Shown here one piece after another: positions 56,961 to 64,000 of a DNA stretch of 64,000 nt. The position numbers and the translations under genes are program-made. A model generated the notes under the pieces. The model was not told the DNA's origin. It did no database searches and worked only from the letters and a program-made list of their open reading frames with translations. This DNA comes from Corythucha ciliata. Taxonomy: Eukaryota; Arthropoda; Insecta; Hemiptera; Tingidae. Location: the NCBI GenBank assembly GCA_038030265.1, contig CM075938.1, positions 49,097,189 through 49,161,188 of the forward strand. Reading direction: 5' to 3'. Each line of letters begins with the position of its first letter. The first letter of the stretch is position 1.

Positions 56961-57478
56961 GCGATTTCGTGGGCAGAATGAAATAATCAGCTACATCAAT
57001 TTGCTGAGCACCGGCGACAATCAATTCTCGAAGTCGCATGCACTAAAAATCGTCGAATGGAGCCAAATCACTGTCTAGTCGGTTGATGATGATGACAACC
57101 AGCCTAATAGACGCCCCTTATTCTCAGTTCGATTCTCCAGTTCAAATTGTAGGGGCCGAGGGGAAATTAAAGAAATGAAAAAAAAACTGTTCAACAAAAG
57201 AGGCTGGGGAATTTATTGGATCGCTTTTACAACTTCGCCCGTTCGCCTTCACCTTTACTCCTTAACTGGTTGTTCGGGCCTTTGCCCACTGGAGAGCTAT
57301 CTCTCCTCCCCCCATCCAGCCTATCCCCTCTCAATTATTTCCTACAAAATATGAACCCCCCCCCCCCACAACGAAAACCTAAACTCTACGCCTTTGCAGT
57401 TGCTGCCCAATCTAAAAACCCTTGAAAACGATGCAGCGGTGGACCAACACCTACCGAGGCCCCTTAACCTCTAAACCA

Positions 57479-58518
57479 GTGGTTCTCAACCTTTTCACGG
57501 TCACGCCCCCCCCCCTTTGGACCATGAACATTTTTTGCGCCCCCCCCCCCAAACTGCATTGTACTGTGTGTTTTTTTTAACAAACATGTTAAAGACCCGA
57601 AACCAGGAAAAGCTTCGATTTTGGTCAAACCACGAAGGGACGCACCGACCGTTTTTGGCCACTTGCACACTTTTCAGAACGCATAAAGGCAGTAGAAACG
57701 TAATAAAAAACTCGTAAGTGCAACGAAGAGCCTCCACGCCCGAGGATCACGGTTGACCTCCTTGGAGTCGAGAAAATTGACCGAAATGGCAAGGTCAAAG
57801 GCTCATTATGACCACTTTTAAGGACAATGACAGTCCCCTTTGGTGCATTTTGATCGGGACCTAACTACCAGGAACGTGGAGAGAATATTCGAGCCCATGG
57901 GACGAAAATCAATGAGGCCCTTTCACCTGGATGAGTAGCAGGCCCAGTGCCATCCTCGCTTCTTTCTCGAAAATACTACATAAAACCATTGTACAGCTTC
58001 AATCGCAGCCCAACTCCAAAACCACCAAGAGGCCCCCAAAACAGTACAACGACCCCATAAGGCCCAACCAAAGCCATGTTTCAACCTCAGCGAAGCTGTA
58101 ATTACTGTAGAACCTCCAACGACAGCAAGGTCTCAAGCACAATGAAGAGCGAAGGAACAGCTACAGCAAAGGTCCAACCACAGCAAAGGGCCAACCACAG
58201 CAAAGGTCTAACCACAGCAAAGGTCTAACCACAGCAAAGCTCCAACCACAGCAAAGCTCAAACTACAGCAAAGGTCCAACCACCGCAAAGGTCCAACCAC
58301 TGCAAAGCTCCAACCACAGCAAAGTTCCAACCACAGCAAAGGTCCAACCACTGCAAAGGTCAAACCGCAGCCAAGCTCAAGCCACAGCAAGGGTCTAACC
58401 ACAGCTAAGCTCCAAACAACAGTAAAAGCTCGAAACACAAAACACAAACACCTTTAAGGTCATGGGAACAAGTTCACGCCCCCCCCCCCTGGAAATCGCT
58501 TGCGCCCCCCTTGTCTCT
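57479..58518. mobile_element. Non-autonomous element with CAGTGGTTCTCAACC terminus, carrying family D
   Basis: The left end CAGTGGTTCTCAACCTTTTC is the common hAT-type terminus, followed by CACGGTCACGCCCCCCC. Near the right side AAGTTCACGCCCCCCCCC repeats the subterminal block, but the inverted end itself is not visible. Between them is a 280-bp family D array in reverse orientation (58150-58430: CCAACCACAGCAAAGGT). Confidence 0.5.
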
Positions 58519-58519
58519 A

Positions 58520-59360
58520 GGATCTGCGAATTGGCGTTTTCTCGATTTCAACCGCGAATTAGCACTTTTCCTAAATTTTTATCGCGATTTTATTTCTCAA
58601 TTTTGGCCGCGATTATTCATCAATTATAGCCGCGATTATTCATCAATTATAGCCGCGATTTACCGCGTTCCTTCAATTTCAGCCGTAAATTAGCGGATTT
58701 TCTCAATTTGATCCGCGAATTAGCGTTTTCCTCCATTTCAGCCGCCAAGTGCGAATGAGCGCTTTATCTCAATTTCAGATGGTAATAGTCAGGGTTTTCT
58801 CAGTTTCAGCCGTGTATCAGCGGGTTTCCTGCAATACATCCCCTAATGTACGTTTTTTCTTAGTTTTAGCCGTGAATCAAGGCTTTCCGTCAATTTTTGC
58901 CGCGAATTATTCATTTATTTAAGCTGCAATACCACTTTTACTCCATTTCAGTCGTGAATTAGCGGGTTTTCTCAAATTGATCCGCGAATTGACAATTTTT
59001 TCGTTTTAGCTGCGAATTAACGCTTTCGGCCTATTTCAGCTTTTTCTCTAATTTAGCCGCGAATGAGAGCTTTTTCTCAATTTTAAGAAACCATGAGTTG
59101 GATGGATGAGCCTACTGAGAAAAATCGCTTCTTATTCGCTGGTACAATTGAGAAAAAGCGCTAAAAGTTGCGGATACAATTGAAATAAATCGTTAATTCG
59201 AGGATAAAATTACAAAACACGCTAATTCGCGGGTAAAATGGGGAAAAAACGGTAAGTAATTAGCCATTGAAATTGACAGAATTTCTAATTTCGCTGATAA
59301 AGTGTGCAAAAAACGCTAATCTTAGGCAAAAATTACGAAAACGCCAATTCGCCAATGTAT
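58520..59360. repeat. Two opposed family A arrays
   Basis: Reversed units span 58520-59090 (CAATTTTGGCCGCGATT and CAATTATAGCCGCGATT, one short unit repeated exactly). Forward units span 59120-59360 (CGCTAATTCGCGGGTAAAAT). They meet head to head near 59100. Confidence 0.65.
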
Positions 59361-59915
59361 CCACTACCCTCATTGAGGCGCAGTGCTGCCACTAACCGTT
59401 AGACGGCCACCGTGTCAAAGGCAAGATAGACTGCGGCCTTTTTAGGATCATTCGATTTGGACAGTAAGAAAAACACAGGCCTGCAGACTGGTAGACTGTA
59501 ATCATCCAGATCCGAGATTTAGACGGACCCCCCCACCCATCCACTTTACCCATAAAAACCCTGAGGGCTTTTTACATGAAGAAACACTAGTAACAGTTTC
59601 GGTTAACTAATTGTTTTGAAATAATAAGCGTTCAAAGTCACATCGCCAAGGCCTTCGATTACGTACTACTTTTAACTGAGGAGTCAGCTTAAAGTGGTCA
59701 TAATTTACTTAAATAATCGCTTAACATAACGGTTACCTGTTCATAAACGTGACAAAATAAATCGATACATAAATAACAACATGCTTTCAACCAATAATAA
59801 TTTTTCTACATGATGTCAACAGGATTTTACATCACTTTTTTCCCATACAATGTCATAGTACAAAATATAAAATTTATTTATTTTTAACCCTAAAAACAAA
59901 TCGCCTTAAAAGTAC
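59360..59915. other. Intergenic DNA and 3' flank of ALIX
   Basis: Nothing coding is seen. A TTTATTTATTTTT at 59872-59884 reads AATAAATAAA on the minus strand, 32-44 nt past the ALIX stop, and is a good poly(A) signal candidate. Confidence 0.5.
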
Positions 59916-62087
59916 TCACCAAGGGCCTCGCGGAGGGTACTGTGGTGGTTGCTGCGGGCCGGGATAAGTGCCGTAGTTATAATTAGGTGGTGGTGGGTGC
60001 TGGTACTGTTGATAACCTAAAAAAGGAAAACAATTTTAAAAAATGACCCGTCAAATGCCTCGAATTAGCCGGGGAAAATCACGCTACCGGGTTGCTGCTG
60101 AGCGTGATGCGGATAGCCGGCAATAGTTGCGTAGGGGTTATAGCCAGGAGGAAGGGGTGCGTAGGCCGGATACGGGGCCAATGGTGGGGGAGCGTATGGC
60201 ATGGGCATGGCTTGCGGTTGCATCGGATACGGTAGACTACCGGTTCCTGTGGACGGTGGCGTGGGAACGGCCGTTGGTGTGAACTGAGGAGGTGGTGGCC
60301 TTGGAGGAGCTTCTTTCTTCAAGATGGGAGGCTCGATGGAAGAAGTCGAGGACCCACCGCGGCTTAGATTTTGAGTCAAATCTTTCAGGAGCTCCTCCTT
60401 TTCGGTTTTTCTCGCGAAACAAAAGTCGGAGACTTTATTTTGGAAAATGACGAGAACCTACGGCAAAACCAAATTCGTAAATAAAAAACAAATGAATTTC
60501 AAGCATTCTTTTGCAGTGACTTTATGCTCCAACAGGGGATTCTACCTGAGTTAGATCGTTGTAGAATTTCGTTCCTTCGCACAAATGTTGCTCCAATTCC
60601 CTGTACACATCATGAGCCACGGCCAACTCTTTTAAAAGGACCTCACGTTGACCAACAACGCCACCGTCCTGACGCCCAGCCGTAAACTCTGAATTCACCT
60701 CTTGAATCTCAGCCAAAAGAGCCTGCTGTCGGCTAATACTGTCTTTGACTCGTTGTTGAAGCTGCCCGTAGACACGGCCCAGAGCTTCAGTGGACATTGT
60801 CGCCTCGTTGATAGCGCCGTGATCTGACAGAGCCATGAGAAATGTCTCTTTCATGTCAATCGTAGAACTTTTCAATTCGGACTCGATCGCGTCGCGCTCC
60901 GCCTTCAGTGACTCCACCTACGCATTCATGATTAGAAGAGAATTTTTTATCTAAAAAGAGTAAAAAAAAACTCACTTGTTCCATGAGTTGCTTCAATTTT
61001 TGGGATGCCGGCGAGTTCTGACCACTTCCACCAGGTTTTGGCAGAGCGGACCTCATGGCGTCCACTCCGTTACTCAGTAACGCCATGCCGTTTTTAACGC
61101 TTTCGTATTTGTCCCTAGTAATCTTGCAAAAAAAAAACACAATGATGCAGTGCTATTATAATACCGTGTTAAAAGGAAAAAAAATATTATTATTCAAGTC
61201 ATTTTGTGTGGGTGTGATGCCAAGCAGAAACCCGGCAGCTCTAGCTGTGCACTCCACACGCACACTACACGGGCGTTTACTATCGGACGATGAACGGTAT
61301 GTTATGCGCACAAGACCAGAAACGCGCATACGAAGCCGAGTGCAGCAGTGGGACAGCAGCGGGATTCGAACCCAGGTCCACTGGGCGAGAAGCGCGCGCA
61401 CTGTAGCCACTGCCTTATCGAGGGACACGCTCTATTTACTCCATAGCGTTTGTTAATATGTTACCTTGTCAGCATTTATTGCTGTGTTGATAGTGTCCCT
61501 ATAAGCTTTAATGTTGTTCCTAAAGGTTTCGGTTAGTTTGGCCGACGGAGTTCTTGTCCATTTATCCTTGAATTGCTCCTTTAATTGACAATCTGACTGA
61601 GCCTCTTCATCCAGCATGCGTTCGGTCTAAGAAAAGACGGGAAAAATACGTCACAAAATATGTAAACCCAATTTGGTGGCTGGGGAGAAGTGTACAAACC
61701 TCGTTCAAAATTTCCGTGTTTCGCTGAAGCAACTGAGGTAGTTCGGAGATTTTCGCGTCCAACGCTTGAATACCGCCACGATTACGAACAGTCGTTGACT
61801 TGTCAACCAGTGACTGAGGCACGGTTTCACCCGAGGTCTCTTCGAGAGCGGCGGGAAGATTTAACGACGCCAGAACACTGAATAATAATAATAATAATAA
61901 ATATAAATAAGAAGAAAAAGAAGTGATTTATGACGAAAAATGTGTTTTGTCGGCTCGTTTTACCCATTAAGAAGTTGAGTCGCTGCCCTAAGTTCGTTAA
62001 TTTCACGGTTGACCAACTCGCCCTTTCGAATGTCGTACGCTGCTAAGGCCTGGTGAACTGGCATGGGAGTCAAACCCTCGAACAAGT
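59916..62087 (-). CDS. PDCD6IP: ALIX / PDCD6IP, V domain and proline-rich tail (5' part off the window)
   Basis: Seven exons: 62087-61964, 61877-61700, 61626-61465, 61122-60976, 60917-60546, 60457-60088, 60016-59916. Phases agree and give about 484 aa. It starts mid-codon in [13 protein letters not shown], just after where the Bro1 domain ends in known ALIX, so the Bro1 exons lie beyond 64000. The V domain is clear: [89 protein letters not shown]. The tail is rich in Pro/Tyr ([24 protein letters not shown]). ALIX bridges ESCRT-I and ESCRT-III in multivesicular-body sorting, cytokinesis and membrane repair, and its V domain binds YPXnL motifs. I see no PSAP/PTAP-type TSG101 motif in this tail. 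The stop TGA overlaps a GTGAGT, a possible donor. Confidence 0.94.
61185..61435 (-). mobile_element. tRNA-derived SINE in an ALIX intron
   Basis: On the minus strand a tRNA-like head carries an A-box-like TAAGGCAGTGGCTA (near 61406-61418) and a perfect B box GGTTCGAATCCCG (61360-61373). A ~170-bp body follows, ending CATCACACCCACACAAAATG and an AATAATAATATTTTTTTT tail. It fills most of the 342-bp intron between ALIX exons 3 and 4 of this window, where the other introns are 57-90 bp. Confidence 0.75.
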
Positions 62088-62093
62088 CTGTAA

Positions 62094-62575
62094 AAAGGAA
62101 TCCCAGGGATGAGGTACAAACGAGAGCTAATAAAACCGATATTTCGAGGCTTCTTAAAGGCTGGATTTTGAGATTTCTTAAAGCCTTGCTATTAAGGCTC
62201 TATAAAGCGATCAGGCCGCACTTTGGAGCGTCGTAAAAGAGAAGCCCCGCGATCTTATTTTGTGGTCAAACATAATGAAATAGTTGCATTTAGAAGACCC
62301 TTTTCTACGGACAATTAGGGGATTACTCCCCTCCTCATCGTACCACCCTAGTCATAATTGTGAATTCGAGGGGGTGGGGAGGCTGAAAATAAAGAAATTA
62401 ATCTTTAAATTAAATACTTACAATTCTTTACTTGTTTTGAGTTCCGAGAAAAAATTGGTTCGTAATCGTAATACGGCCCCAGGTGGGATTCGAACCCACG
62501 ACCTCCAAGTTTCGCGCCAGTTGCTCTAACCAACTGAGCTATCCCGGGAGTCCCCGCAAAGAGCGAATCCACCCA
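62094..62575 (-). mobile_element. tRNA-derived repeat (SINE-like), copy S1
   Basis: The tRNA-like head is on the minus strand at 62479-62553: CCCGGGATAGCTCAGTTGG then TTAGAGC, and B box GTGGGTTCGAATCCCAC. The anticodon stem is mispaired and U33 is absent, so it is not a working tRNA. The body (TCGGAACTCAAAACAAGTAA, TTCTTTATTTTCAGCCTCCC, TAGGGTGGT) extends toward 62290. A further block (AGGAATCCCAGGGATGAGGT) runs to 62094 and is repeated from 62663. Confidence 0.7.
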
Positions 62576-62662
62576 GGAGAAATCCCCTCTTGGAACTCAA
62601 CTGCATCTATCAGGTCAGTGCATGGCATATACGTCACAATTCCTTTATATTATGTCCGGCAA

Positions 62663-63478
62663 AAGGAATCCCAGGGATGAGGTACAAACGAGAGCTAACA
62701 AAACCGATATTTTGAGGCTTCTTAAAACCTTGCTACTAAGGCATTAAAAAGCGATTAGGCTGTACTTCGGGGCGTCGTAAAAGAGAAGCCCCGCGATCTT
62801 AATTTGTGGCCAAACATAATAAAGTCATAATTGAGCTCAGATGACCCCATCTACGGACATTTTAAGGGATTAATCCCCTTCTCACCGCACCACCCTAGTC
62901 ACAACTATGAATGAGGAAGTAACACATTTTCCAAAATCTTACTGTCGTGATAGCTTGGGTACCAAAACTCATGAAAACACGATCCATTCAAATAAAATCA
63001 GGCCCTATATTTTTTTATTAATTTTTAAAACTATTGGGTTGAGGGACCCATTTGAAATAGGCTAGATAGACTGATGACGTAATAACAGTATTCGCATGAC
63101 CTCACAATAGCTTCCCACAAATCAAACAATAGGACTTAAGAAAACGGGAAGGACAAGAAGGGGCGGTACATGATAACAGTCATGATGTGGAGGGTTGGGA
63201 GGGGTCACAATCCCTTAACTACGTCACGAGTCAAGACCGGCCGTTTAAGGTAACGAAAAAATTGGCAAGTTTTATTATTTCGCTATAAATCGACATCGAT
63301 TATTTACGCACTAATATTCAACTCCTGGTCATATTTAGTCATTTCTTTCGAAAAAAAAAATGTTTCCAGCGATTTTTATTTTTTATGTTACTTCCTCATT
63401 CGAGGGAGTGGGGAGGCTGAAAAATCCCCTCTCGGAACTCAAAAAAATTTCTCGTTAAAGGATTCGCTCTTTGCGTGG
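62663..63478 (-). mobile_element. Second copy of the tRNA-derived repeat (S2), split by a 485-bp insertion
   Basis: It is collinear with S1: AGGAATCCCAGGGATGAGGT, GAAGCCCCGCGATCTTA, CCACCCTAGTCACAACTATG, then an interruption at 62913-63397. It resumes with ATTCGAGGGAGTGGGGAGGC and TCTCGGAACTC. It meets the next copy (S3) at the shared GATTCGCTCTTTGCG-GGACTCC block. Confidence 0.65.
62913..63397. mobile_element. 485-bp insertion with GAGGAAGTAACA inverted ends
   Basis: The left end GAGGAAGTAACAC and right end TGTTACTTCCTC are inverted repeats, flanked by AT on both sides. Removing it rejoins the host repeat as ATGAATTCGAGGG, matching copies S1 and S3 (GTGAATTCGAG). The interior is AT-rich with no coding frame, so it is a non-autonomous DNA transposon. 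Confidence 0.75.
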
Positions 63479-63730
63479 ACTCCCGGGATAGCTCAGATGG
63501 GATAGCACCTGGCGCGAAACTAGGAGGTCGTGGGTTCGAAGCCCACCTTGGGAGCAATTTTTTCTCGGAACTCAAAACAAGTAAAGAAGAGTATAATTAT
63601 TTAATTTAAAGATTAATTTCTTTATTTTCAGCCTCCCCACTCACTCGAATTCACAGTTGTGACTAGCGTGGTGCGGTGAGAAGGGGAGTAATCCCTTAAA
63701 ATGTCCGTAGATAGGGTTATCTAAGCCCAA
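63479..63730 (+). mobile_element. tRNA-derived repeat copy S3, plus orientation
   Basis: The head at 63480-63555 has CTCCCGGGATAGCTCAGAT and TAGCACCTGGCG, B box GTGGGTTCGAAGCCCAC and a 3' strand TTGGGAG that pairs with CTCCCGG. The loop CGCGAAA lacks U33, so this is a pseudo-tRNA. The body (TCGGAACTCAAAACAAGTAA, TTCTTTATTTTCAGCCTCCC, GACTAGCGTGGTGCGGTGAG) is the inverse of S1. Confidence 0.7.
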
Positions 63731-64000
63731 CTATTCACATGGGGAATAGTGGGGACACATAAGGAAAAAATTATTCATTGAGTGACCGGGCACCTACTGA
63801 TAAACTACAGCAAATCTCGATCCATTTTTCTTAGTAGAAATAATGGCGATCAACCCCGTGCGAAGCCGACTTCTAGCGACTTTCGTATCGAATTTGATCG
63901 TATTATGAGTTCCTGAGGAAAAACTGGGACTCCAAATTGAAGCTTGAGGATGAGCAATAAGTGTTTGAGGCTCAGTTGCCGACTCCTGACAAACGGGATA
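63731..64000. other. Right-edge DNA, nothing recognised
   Basis: AT-rich sequence between the last repeat and the window end. No Bro1-domain exon of ALIX is visible here on the minus strand, so the upstream part of that gene starts further right. Confidence 0.4.

Noticed and set aside
62479..62553. tRNA gene on the minus strand
   Set aside because: The D and T arms look good, but the anticodon stem is mispaired and U33 is missing. The acceptor stem has a mismatch, and the sequence is embedded in a repeated element, so it was called a SINE head.

Overview
This is a eukaryotic window with GT-AG introns, most of the clear ones about 55-90 bp. It suggests an ecdysozoan invertebrate, most likely an arthropod such as a crustacean. 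The basis is an insect-type gustatory receptor with its TYhhhhhQF signature, a Punt-type activin type II receptor, and LINEs, SINEs and DNA transposons of arthropod style. I cannot name the species.

Five host genes can be rebuilt exon by exon, all on the minus strand. (1) Positions 1-9914 hold an inter-alpha-trypsin-inhibitor heavy-chain-like protein whose 3' end runs off the left edge. (2) Positions 18182-20265 hold a complete secreted carboxylesterase. (3) Positions 23009-24881 hold a complete nine-exon gustatory receptor of 457 aa. (4) Positions 44817-53841 hold a complete nine-exon activin receptor type II (Punt), 506 aa. (5) Positions 59916-62087 hold the V domain and proline-rich tail of ALIX (PDCD6IP), whose Bro1 exons lie past the right edge. 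Exon phases close in frame in all five. The five genes act in unrelated processes: secreted matrix or protease biology, ester hydrolysis, taste, TGF-beta signalling and ESCRT trafficking. Nothing suggests they are co-regulated.

The rest is dominated by mobile and repetitive DNA. A 6-kb I/LOA-like LINE (35591-41629) keeps a 10-bp target duplication but is broken by stops, frameshifts and a 496-bp palindromic insert. A 5'-truncated Jockey-like LINE sits in a punt intron. tRNA-derived SINEs sit in and upstream of ALIX, several MITE-like fold-backs are present, and a hAT (DUF4371-like) transposase remnant lies near 28 kb.

The most distinctive feature is a set of unrelated minisatellite-like families. 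The largest has a unit of about 30 bp and fills roughly 11 kb in at least 16 arrays in both orientations. It is not plain satellite: its arrays repeatedly abut the same two non-repetitive end modules, so they look like the expandable bodies of non-autonomous DNA transposons. Those end modules are the best candidate here for something undescribed.
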